Assembly: GCA_033977485.1 (NCBI GenBank)
Contig: CM066995.1
Span: 49,537,162 to 49,601,161, forward strand
Source of the DNA: Hydrangea macrophylla
Taxonomy: Eukaryota > Streptophyta > Magnoliopsida > Cornales > Hydrangeaceae
Length of the DNA stretch: 64,000 nt
Reading direction: 5' to 3'
The first letter of the stretch is position 1; each line of letters begins with the position of its first letter. Position numbers and translations under genes: made by a program. This document shows, in pieces, positions 55,501 through 64,000 of the stretch. The notes beneath the pieces were generated by a model that was not told the DNA's origin, searched no databases, and saw only the letters and a list, made by a program, of their open reading frames with translations.

Positions 55501-57854
55501 TTCTCTTGTTTGAGATTGTTTTGAAATTGATTTGAATCAAGGAAAGAAAACGAAAAGGTCTGTTGAAAACAGATACAGAGTCGCCACTTGGTCTTTAAGG
55601 AACCAAGAAACCTAATTTTGACTCACCCAAGCGGATAAGGGCACCGGCCCTTCATAACCAAAGAACTTGGTTCGGGGTTTTGGTACGAGAGAGGAAGGAG
55701 CCTTTGTCGCGACTAAAACACCCTCAACTCGCCCCGTCTTTCGACGGGCCTCAATTAGCATCCAAATAATCATCTTATACTATGTTTGGTTCGACAAATA
55801 ATACTATGATAGTATATTACATCACATAAGGAAATTTGAAATTGGAAGATCTAAAGATAAGATATCATTCATAAGATCTAAGCCAAATATCACACAATGC
55901 GAAGTGAAAGATCACACAAATAAACCTAGGAAAAATCGTCTAATCATATATCAATTAATCAAGTTTTCCTAATCTAAAGGGGGACATGAATTGTTATTGA
56001 AACAAGTAAGCAAAGAAGTCAAAATATGCTTAACAAGGCTAGAATGATGCATGTTATTCTTTGATAAAAGAAGACCTCTCAATCCCCGGGACGGATGAGA
56101 AAGGATGAATAGATCAAGGGGAAGCATGAACGAGCGATCGAGTTCATTCCTTATAATCTCCTTAGATTAAGAGTTACAAAAACCCCAAATCTTGCATGAA
56201 TGCAATGTATGTATCTAAAAATGTGCAAAGGTTGTAGTGTGTTTTGTGTACATGGATTTCTAGAATGGCTTAGAAGTCTAAAATGGGCAAGAATGAATGA
56301 ATGAAATCAACATGGGATATATACAAATGTAGTATGAACCACTTCCTAGGATATGAACTAATTTGGAATGCATATAAGCCTCAAATCAAAGAATGAATGT
56401 TAAAGTGTACTTGCTGTGAATAGTGGACAGACTGCATGTGTCACTTTGCAACATTATAATGGGAGGTAAAACGTGCCTAGAAAAATGTGAGAAAAATCTG
56501 AGATCATTCTTATTGTGTTTAGAAAATAACCCAAAAAGCCAAACATCAATAGCTATCACAGATTAAAAGAAAAAAATCAGAATGTACACATGACTCAGAA
56601 ACAAAAGCTGCACTGTTGACTAATTTTGTATGATTTTTCATAAATCAAAGAAAAGGTTTATGATGACCCATTATATATCAAAAGTTTCCTAAGACACCCA
56701 AGTTTTATAAAAGAATAGAAAAGATATATGTACAGTGATGAAAATATCCAGAATATGTGCAAGAAGTTGGGTGAACATTCTGTGAGAACAGAGGCAGATT
56801 GTGAATATGAACTTCTCACATCCAAAATAAATACTTTCACATCTCTATAATTGATGGGAAAAATTAGGGACAAACTATGATGTATTAGGAAGGTTTTCCA
56901 AGTAGTTTCATCATCATAACTTGAGTATTTAATTCAAAACAAATCTTTGAATCTGAAAAGCTCACTGTTTTGGGTCATGGTTTTGGAAATTTTAGGAAAA
57001 ACAAAGTTTTGTTTCTTGAAACCAAATGAGAGGGATTGAGAGGGGTTTTGAAATAGATGTTTTGAAAACATGTTTTCAACACTCAATAAGGATTATAACC
57101 ACTTAGAATACCAACATCAAACTCATCATTAAGAATCTCCAAGATTGTTGGAGAGATTCATTTTATTTTTGAGCATAACCCCAATACATTCCAAGAATAC
57201 CTTGGAAGTATTGAGGTTATGATCATCATCTATCAAACATGTTTTTGAGGTCAAGAGCTACTATCCATAAGGATTCACTCACCCCAAACTTCATGTCATC
57301 ACTTAGATGATGATGAACTAGTAAGTAAATAAAGAAAATAAAAAAGAAATGGGATAAGGAGAGATGAACATATATATAATCAAAGCAAGTAAATAGCAAT
57401 CAATAGATGATAATCAATGTGATTTTGGACTTGTAGCTTGGTGTTTCACTCATAGATTTTGACATTTGGACATGGAAGTAGCTTCCTAACTCAAGAATGC
57501 TCAAGAATGAGGGTTGGAATGGACTTTGAATGTGAAGTATATAGAAGGATAATGGAAGAAATCAAGAATAAAACTCACTTTCTTATGGAAAATCAATGGG
57601 AGAAGCTCCCTTTCTCTCTTCTAAACCTATCTCTATCTCTCTTCTTCTCTACAACTTTTCAAGCTTTGCACTTGGCCCCCCCAAAATGAAGAGCAATGGG
57701 GGGTTTAAATAGGCCAATTTGGGGTGGTTTTGGGGTTTTAGAAATACTCCCATTGGTCCCAAACAACTGTGAACATAAAACTATGTCGTTTTGGCTTTCA
57801 ATTAATCAAATTGGACCCCCAAAAAAATTACAAAAATGGACTCTGCGAGGGATG

Positions 57855-57917
57855 AGTGCCGTGGCGGCACTGGGCCAGTGCCGCGGCGGCAGTGGGCCAG
57901 TGCCGCGGCGGCACTGC
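57855..57917. repeat. GC-rich 22-bp minisatellite upstream of the LTR TATA box
   Basis: Three units of GTGCCGCGGCGGCACTGGGC with single-base differences (GTGGCGGCAC; GCGGCAGTG). Each unit contains the palindrome-like AGTGCCGCGGCGGCACT. Strong GC contrast with the surrounding DNA. Confidence 0.92.
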
Positions 57918-58420
57918 TCCTCAGAAGCCCAAAAAATTACGTTTAGGCCCCCAGAGGTTCCGGTATTCGCGAAAAGGCCCTATTTCGTCCGAAATTCACA
58001 GAAAATGCATAAGAACTCCAAATTGAGGTTGTGATATACCGTTGGAAAGGTAATGGAGTCTACTTTACATAAAAAATAGTTCGGGGATAGGTCACTTTGA
58101 AAGGTTTTGCGGTATTCGCGATAAAAGCTGATTTGATCGCCTTTTTCACCTTCGAAAATTCAAAATAAATTCGTTTTAAATCCAGAAATTATGTGCGATA
58201 TACCGTTGGAAAGCTATTGACCTCTAGTATCCATGAAAAATATTTGAAAATTGTTTCGGTGCCCCGATTCCAAAGTCAAATCTTGGTCAAACTGGTCAAA
58301 CCTGGGATTCCCGGGAAGTTCTGGGAACCTCTGGGAGCTCCCAGGAGCCGACGTTTTCGCTCGATTCTCTTTTAAAACTTATTTTAATACTTTTCTAATG
58401 ATTCTGGTGAATTTGGACAA

Positions 58421-58492
58421 TTTTGGTCAAACTTGGTCAAACCTGGTCAAACCTTGGTCAAACCTAGTCAAACCTTGGTCAAACCGGTCAAC
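58421..58492. repeat. TTGGTCAAACC minisatellite in LTR U3
   Basis: About seven units of 10-12 bp, with an isolated pair at 58283-58302. Confidence 0.92.
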
Positions 58493-58942
58493 GGGGACTT
58501 TTCGGGAACTTCCGGGACTTCCGGGGGTCTCTGGGAGCTGACGATTTCACCCGATTTCTCTTAGGAACTCATTTTATCGCTTTTCTTACGACATAGCATG
58601 TTTTCAGAACTTTGGGACCAAATCTGGGAGTTTTCGGGCTTTTAGGGGCATTTTGGTCATTTTGAGCATTCTGAGAGATAGAGCTGACTTCCAGGAGTCC
58701 TTTTGAGTCTTTTACGATCATTGTGAACCACCAAGCTATGGGTCTCCTAAATCTGATAGCCGACAAAATGGGGTGTCTACAGTTTGCCCCTCTTTGGCAT
58801 GAACTTGCGAGGCAACGCATGTCGCAAGCGAGTGCCAAAGTTTTGAAGAGACAGGTCTTTTGGAGGCTATAGATTTAGGATAAAAGCGTTGCAAAAGATG
58901 CAATGATGCTGAGGCTAGTGCTGGTCGTGCTCTGTGTGAGCT

Positions 58943-58982
58943 GCCTACGTATCCCAAGGGGAATCAGACCAGGACGTAGTTC
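58943..58982. repeat. Inverted-repeat motif CCTACGTATCCC...GACGTAGTTC, copy 1
   Basis: CTACGT and ACGTAG pair across a ~24-bp loop containing ATCCC/GGGAT-like pairing. Further copies at 61807-61845, 61911-61951 and 62013-62053. Confidence 0.85.
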
Positions 58983-59765
58983 AGGGCAAGGAACCACTCA
59001 TACATGCACATACACAACAATCAGGCGGATGCTATGCTATAAGAGTGATATGCAATGTATGGATGTGATATGAATTATGTCATGAGTCCTATCATGTCTA
59101 GTGTTGTGACCCTTATATGAGCAAGTGCTGTGGGGTGTGCCACTCCGAGTGGGCTGGTGTTGTGCTAGTGTTTGCGACTGTGATGCGGTGGGTGACTCGG
59201 ATAAGGACATCAAGGTTTAGAAGTCTCTGGGTTTAGGGGCAGACTTCTGGAATTTGGGGAAGTGTGCTTTGCAAACGAGTGAGGCAGATCAGATGTGCTT
59301 TGTTTAGCAGACGACAGTCAAAGGTGACCGAGGGATTTTGTGATAAAAATGGACAGATGAGAAAGCTCATGATGATCAGTGGACACGGATCCTTGAATTG
59401 TGAATAGATAGTGCTTGCCCTGGGAATCAGGGTGATTTGACTGTGGATGATGTTTTCAATCGTTGGCAGATCCTTATGATGACAAGCTAGAGAATCGGTC
59501 CGGACTTCTGTTATCTTCTGCAGGGGATGGTAGGGGACTCTCTGAGAATCTCTCTTCTTGATCGGGAACCAGGATCTATCTCTGAATCTCTCACGGTTGA
59601 TCAAATATTTCGGCGCTCAATCCAAGAGGGCCGGTCGGGGCCTCCGGGAGTTGAAGGATAACATACTCTACTAGGAAGAAGGAAATACGTCCGTTAAATC
59701 GGAGTGAAGGTATCATTCTTATTTGTGACAGAGATGATTTGCGGTGGTTTGATACTGATGGAGGG

Positions 59766-60915
59766 TGATAATCAATAGCAACTTATGGACTTATGTTGCA
59801 TGAATGAAGGAGGATGACCAACAGCCACTCATGGACTTATGTTGCTAGGAGAAAGGAAGATCATCAACAGCCATTCGTGGACTTATGTTGCATGAAGAAA
59901 GAGAGATCAATAGCCACTTATGGACTTATGTTGCTAGGAGAAAAGAAGATCATCAACAGCCATTCGTGGACTTATGTTGCATGAATGAAGGAGGATGACC
60001 AACAGCCACTCATGGACTTATGTTGCATGAACGAAGAAAGATGATGGTCAACAGCCACTCATGGACTTATGTTGCATGAATGAAGAAAGATGATGGTCAA
60101 CAGCCACTCATGGACTTATGTTGTACAGATGGAAGAAGATCATCAACAGCCACTCATGGACTTATGTTGCATGAACGAAGAAAGATGATGGTCAACAGCC
60201 ACTCATGGACTTATGTTGCCTGGACGAAGGAAGATGATGGATCAACAGCCGCTCATGGACTTATGTTGCTAGGAGAAATGAAGATCATCAACAGCCACTC
60301 ATGGACTTATGTTGCATGAACGAGGAAAGATGATGAATCAACAGCCACTCATGGGCTTATGTTGCTAGGAGAAATGAAGATCATCAACAGCCACTCATGG
60401 ACTTATGTTGCATGAACGAAGAAAGATGATGGTCAACAGCCACTCATGGACTTATGTTGCACAGATGAAAGAAGATCATCAACAGCCACTCATGGACTTA
60501 TGTTGCATGAACGAAGAAAGATGATGGTCAACAGCCACTCATGGACTTATGTTGCACAGATGAAAGAAGATCATCAACAGCCACTCATGGACTTATGTTG
60601 CATGAACGAAGAAAGATGATGGTCAACAGCCACTCATGGACTTATGTTGCACAGATGAAAGAAGATCATCAACAGCCACTCATGGACTTATGTTGCATGA
60701 ACGAGGAAAGATGATGAATCAACAGCCACTCATGGACTTATGTTGCTAGGAGAAATGAAGATCATCAACAGCCACTCATGGACTTATGTTGCATGAACAA
60801 AGAAAGATGATGAATCAACAGCCACTCATGGACTTATGTTGCTAGGAGAAATGAAGATCATCAACAGCCACTCATGGACTTATGTTGCATGAACAAAGAA
60901 AGATGATGGTCAACT
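59766..60915. repeat. Minisatellite, ~24 copies of a 46-49-bp unit
   Basis: The core CAACAGCCACTCATGGACTT plus ATGTTGC is nearly invariant in all copies. The variable half alternates between GATGAACGAAGAAAGATGAT-like and CAGATGAAAGAAGATCAT- or TAGGAGAAATGAAGATCAT-like forms, making a ~95-bp higher-order dimer. The dimer is repeated three times almost identically at about 60410-60690. Confidence 0.97.
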
Positions 60916-61446
60916 GCCGACGGTTTGGAAAGGGATGAAATTTTCCCCAAGTTTGGACGCTTCTCATGCTGACGCCTTGACTGGTGCAGTAATAGTGTTT
61001 GGTACTCCTGCTTGTATTGTCATTAGAATGCTCTATATAACTTGATTTGAAAAATTCATTATTCGTCACTGTTGACTTACACATTTGAGACTACGACTGA
61101 TCCTTTTCCTGAAAAAGACTATGGCAGACTCAGAAACTGACAGACACCGACGCACGAGGGCGACGCATTCGACATTGAAATGAAACAAGCTCGATTTGCC
61201 AAAACTTAATGTGCTCTTGTCATAAATGATGTACCGTTTCTCTTTTGTGTTTACTTCTCACCTTAATGTGCCATCACTTTGATGGTGAATCTTATTTTGA
61301 AAATTCCTCCCTACTGATCTAATCAATTTCTTTGCTTCTCCCAAGATGTGCTTTGAATTAGTGCCTTAGCTTATGGAATAAAATATGCTCCATTTCCAAT
61401 CTGTTCAAGACAATGCTTGTGACTTGAAGGCTTATAGGGATTGGGT

Positions 61447-61600
61447 GGCAAACGAAGTTTGCCCCTAGTTTGGAGGAAGGTTCATTGGAGGTTTTGGGCA
61501 AACGAGGTAGGTGACCGAAGTTTGCCCCTTGTATGAAGGATGCATAGTAAAAGTCAGGCAAACGAGGCGGGTAGACGAAGTTTGCCCCTAGTGTGGAAGG
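61447..61600. repeat. GGCAAACGA...GAAGTTTGCCCCT repeat, three units
   Basis: Units start at 61447, 61498 and 61557. Each has GGCAAACGA and, 8-22 bp on or overlapping, CGAAGTTTGCCCC, an inverted pair. Confidence 0.85.
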
Positions 61601-61806
61601 TGATTTTCTGGCTTGAGTCATGGACCGTGACTTTAATCTCTCAAATGCTCATAACTTTTGCCTAGGCACCAGTGAGGTGACCTAGCAAGCTCTTTTCTCT
61701 CTTTTGTTATTGCTCACCTTGGATTTAACTCTAATTTTTGCCTAGGCGTCCTTTCGGATTTTCGACCTAGCGAGCCATCCTTCTTTTTTTCTTTTTTTGA
61801 AAGTCT

Positions 61807-62053
61807 GCCTACGTACCCCCAAGTGGGGATCAGGTCCAACGTAGTTTGGGCATGGTTGGGAAGAAGCGGGTTGATTTTTGGGTAGGTGGGGTGACCGAAC
61901 CGATGCGGTTGCCTACGTATCCCCGAGTGGGAATCAGGTCGAGCGTAGTTCAAGGTAAGGTCTTGAAAGAAATCGGTTTGATTATGATAGTGTCGACCGA
62001 ACCGATGTGGTTGCCTATGTATCCCCGAGTGGGAATCAGGTCGAGCGTAGTTC
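61807..62053. repeat. Inverted-repeat motif CCTACGTA...GCGTAGTTC, copies 2-4
   Basis: Copies at 61807-61845, 61911-61951 and 62013-62053. The last two belong to a 102-bp tandem unit that includes GACCGAACCGATG. Confidence 0.9.
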
Positions 62054-62164
62054 AAGGCAAGGGTTGAAGGAAATTGGGTATGAGGGTTTTTCAAACCAAT
62101 CATCAAAGAAGTTCAAACTTGGGTTACTTATGGTAGCTTTGAATAAAAGGATTCAGTTTCCATC

Positions 62165-62231
62165 TCCCTTTCTTTTCTTTTCTTTTCTTTTCTTGTCTTT
62201 TCTTTTTCTTTTTCTTTTTCTTTTTCTTTTG
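62165..62231. repeat. (TTTTC)n / (TTTTTC)n microsatellite
   Basis: Five- and six-base pyrimidine units with one G interruption. Confidence 0.95.
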
Positions 62232-63213
62232 TTTTGAGGATTGATCCTTTTCACTTTCGCCTAGCCAGTCAATTTTTTTTTTCATGCAGTTGATTCTTTC
62301 AATCGCAATCTTAGAATTCCGAAATGTGCATGTCATTTTTCAGAATTTATTTGTGGTTGTTCCGTGCCTTTGGAAATGTGATCTAGGCACATACGATTCT
62401 CTCATTTGTTTTATTTCTTTCATTTTCTCCATTATTTTGACTGGCTAAGGTCAGATCTTGGAAATCAATACCTTTTCAGCTCTCACTTTTGCCTAGGTGC
62501 CCTTTCGGGTTTTCAACCTAGCGAGCTTTTTTTTTTTTTTTTTTTTTTGAAAGTGGAGATGAAACTCATTGAAATGTTTGGCTACCATCAAGGACCAAGT
62601 CTGCGCAGGTTCGCATGGCTATCAATTGGGTTGGGCCCAAGGCTTTGAAATGGTAGAAATGGTGGAAAGGGTGTTGGGCAAGCCCCAAGTCAGTTCCAAG
62701 CATGTCTTTTCAAGATTGAGGCAAGAGAATCTTTAAATTCTTAAAGTAAGGCTATTCAATTCTCGGCTCTTCATCGGTGTCAGCGCAAAATTGACTTTGA
62801 CCTTTCAGGATTTTTTTTGTTTGAGTAAAAAAAAAAAAATATATATATATATTTTTTTTAGCACAGTAATATCCATGGTAATTTGAAAAGTGACACTTCA
62901 GTTCAGCGATTCATGCATCTATGACTAGGCACATTAGATTAGGCAAAATGAGACTTCATTCCATCACTAGAGAAGGTTACAGACTCATAACAACTTGATG
63001 ACAGACGGACTCGACCACAAGACTAAACTTGAAATAGACAAAACACACAACAGACTCGACTGGACTTGACCCGGTCTCAAATGGAATGTCACAGTGACTC
63101 GCTTATTCTTTTTTTTTTTAAAAGAGCATCCTCATTTGTTTTGATAGCAAAAGTCCCAAACACCATCGCTTCACCGGCACAGGTTCAACATTCATGGTCC
63201 TCAGCGAAGGGGA

Positions 63214-64000
63214 TCATTGAAATGGATAGGTCATGGGTTGGTCCAGACCGAGGTAGTGAATTGGATTGGGGTGTGGCGCATCATCTAAGAGATCCTGAAT
63301 TGAGTGACGGAGCCTCTTACAGCTGTCGGTCTCATGGCCTTGGTCTTGGTGGTAATCACAATACTTGGATTCATTGTACCCATGAGGTGGGTGATTAGGA
63401 GGCTTACTAGGCTCCAAAGGTACAAGGTGGCCCTTTTGAACAAGGTGATTGAGGGCAGAGGATAAGCTCATGTCAAGTGGTGCGAAGACTCTTTGGTTTC
63501 CTTTCTTGTGCCTCTTACTGCAATCATTTTGGCTTGATGATGGGCTTAAGACATTGACATCTAGGCTCTCTTGATCTTCACCAAAGGTATGGGGTCTCTT
63601 CTCCTTTTGCAGTGACCCAGCTCCATTGATCTTGCCTTCACAGATAGCATCCTCGATTCTAGTCCCAACCTCAAACAACTCTTCAAATGTTGAGATGGAC
63701 TGGTAGAATAGTTTTACATGGTATACTGGTTGCAGGTTCTTGACCAGCATACGTACTTGCTCTTTCTCAATAGGCCTGTGGATCATTTGGGCTACTTTAT
63801 TCCTCCATCTGCTCAAGAATGCAGCGAAGGACTCATTGAAATTCTGCCTGGTAGTTTCCAGATCTCGGATGGTGACATCAAGCTCTTGGTTGTAGGAGTA
63901 GTGATCAATGAAAGTTCTAGCAACATCTTCCCAAACTCGGGTCTTGGAAGTTTCAAGGGTTAGGAACCAGGATAGTGCGGCTTTCTGGAGGGTTTGAGGG
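63214..64000 (-). CDS. Tat-like Ty3/gypsy gag (partial, runs off the window)
   Basis: The minus-strand frame is open from the window edge to TAG/TGA-type stop at 63214. It reads TLQKAALSWFLTLETSKTRV, WEDVARTFIDHYSYNQELDV, NESFAAFLSRWRNKVAQM, then (from 63816) RPIEKEQVRMLVKNLQPVYH, VFAPLDMSLSSALNHLVQKG, and the zinc-knuckle-like CDYHQDQGHETDSCKRLRHS (C-x2-H-x4-H-x4-C), which is usual for Tat-lineage gag. Gag forms the particle that packages element RNA. The C-terminus ends soon after IQDLLDDAP with PMTYPFQ, and no protease follows. No stop or frameshift is visible in this 262-codon part. The start lies beyond position 64000. Confidence 0.9.
   Translation of the reverse strand, partial: PQTLQKAALSWFLTLETSKTRVWEDVARTFIDHYSYNQELDVTIRDLETTRQNFNESFAAFLSRWRNKVAQMIHRPIEKEQVRMLVKNLQPVYHVKLFYQSISTFEELFEVGTRIEDAICEGKINGAGSLQKEKRPHTFGEDQESLDVNVLSPSSSQNDCSKRHKKGNQRVFAPLDMSLSSALNHLVQKGHLVPLEPSKPPNHPPHGYNESKYCDYHQDQGHETDSCKRLRHSIQDLLDDAPHPNPIHYLGLDQPMTYPFQ

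Larger units (their letters stand above)
45406..55506 (-). mobile_element. Athila-like Ty3/gypsy element, 3' two-thirds
   Basis: On the minus strand: pol (55500-52693), spacer, intact ORF (50645-49185), 3' UTR, polypurine tract, LTR. The RT motif FMDDFSVFG and the extra ORF after pol point to the Athila lineage. The 5' part (LTR, gag, protease) is cut off by a Tat-like LTR at 55507. TCTCT (55502-55506) beside that LTR may be the Tat target duplication. Confidence 0.85.
55507..58781 (-). repeat. 3' LTR (3.3 kb) of a Tat-like Ty3/gypsy element
   Basis: Minus strand: starts TGTAGACACCCCATTTTGTC at 58781 directly after the purine tract CCAAAGAGGGGCAAAC, and ends CAATCTCAAACA at 55507, giving the TG...CA ends. 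A TATA box TATTTAAA lies at 57711-57704, so U3 is ~1.1 kb and R-U5 ~2.2 kb. GTGGCGACTCTGT (about 55590-55578) is a block I associate with Tat/Ogre-type LTR ends. U3 contains TTGGTCAAACC and GGGCCAGTGCCGCGGCGGCA minisatellites. It sits inside Athila-like pol. Confidence 0.8.
58782..63213 (-). mobile_element. Noncoding internal region of the Tat-like element (no pol)
   Basis: 4.4 kb between the gag stop and the polypurine tract contains no protease, RT or integrase motif on either strand. It holds a minisatellite (59766-60915), inverted-repeat CCTACGT...ACGTAG motifs, GGCAAACGA repeats, a (TTTTC)n run and TTTGCCTAGG...CTAGCGAGC blocks. Poly(T) runs lie at 62528-62548 and 62812-62857. The layout fits a gag-only, non-autonomous derivative. 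Confidence 0.75.

Noticed and set aside
60080..60319. 79-codon frame inside the minisatellite
   Set aside because: The unit lengths (46-49 bp) are not multiples of three, so the frame changes with each unit; it is chance.
59766..60915. Possible CRISPR array (regular repeats with variable spacers)
   Set aside because: The variable parts are a few related forms, not unique spacers, there are no cas genes, and the setting is a plant retroelement.

Overview
The window reads as intergenic, repeat-rich nuclear DNA of a flowering plant, probably a eudicot. It is AT-rich and full of GA/CT, TA, GAA and AAT microsatellites. Nearly every recognisable coding stretch belongs to a plant transposable-element lineage: Ty1/copia, Ty3/gypsy (Athila-like and Tat-like), L1-type LINEs, CACTA, Mutator-like elements and Stowaway. 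I could support no complete host gene. The host-like material is one 66-bp bHLH exon carried inside a CACTA element and one or two unidentified exon-like fragments.

Layout. 1-4215: decayed LINE (reverse transcriptase C-terminus, zinc-binding region, RNase H, long 3' UTR), apparently inserted in a CACTA end (4216-4696) that itself interrupts a copia RNase H (4701-5249). 5250-6225: copia debris in both orientations, including a solo LTR (5415-5690, target duplication CAAAC) inside an antisense copia gag. 6226-15900: LINE 3'-end fragments, microsatellites, a Stowaway MITE (10244-10512) and a foldback repeat. 15906-17104: a complete 1.2-kb copia derivative with LTRs, primer-binding site, polypurine tract and duplication GTTCT. 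17527-17777: solo LTR with duplication GTATG. 19163-24060: antisense copia polyprotein remnant with a LINE fragment inserted in gag. 25807-26628: Mutator-like element with 9-bp duplication. 26993-27178: palindromic MITE with 9-bp duplication. 30211-31115: TIR element. 31797-37342: complete CACTA element with 3-bp duplication CTC, a Transposase_24-like exon and the bHLH exon. 38700-44900: LINE with both ORFs decayed, including loss of the reverse-transcriptase catalytic motif.

The right third is two nested Ty3/gypsy elements, both on the minus strand. An Athila-like element (about 45406-55506) has an almost open pol with two stop codons, then an intact 486-residue ORF in the env-like position, then an LTR. 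Short palindromic ATCGATCGAT motifs are scattered through its LTR and its pol-to-ORF spacer. Its pol is interrupted at about 55506 by the 3' LTR (55507-58781, 3.3 kb) of a Tat-like element. That element's upstream part (58782-64000 and beyond) encodes gag and then 4.4 kb of repeat-laden noncoding DNA with no pol, so it looks like a gag-only, non-autonomous derivative. Its noncoding part holds a minisatellite of about 24 copies and a set of inverted-repeat motifs.

These genes do not form a cellular pathway. The window records layered transposition: copia, then CACTA, then LINE at the left; copia, then LINE at 22-24 kb; Athila, then Tat at the right. All calls come from reading the sequence; no database search was run.
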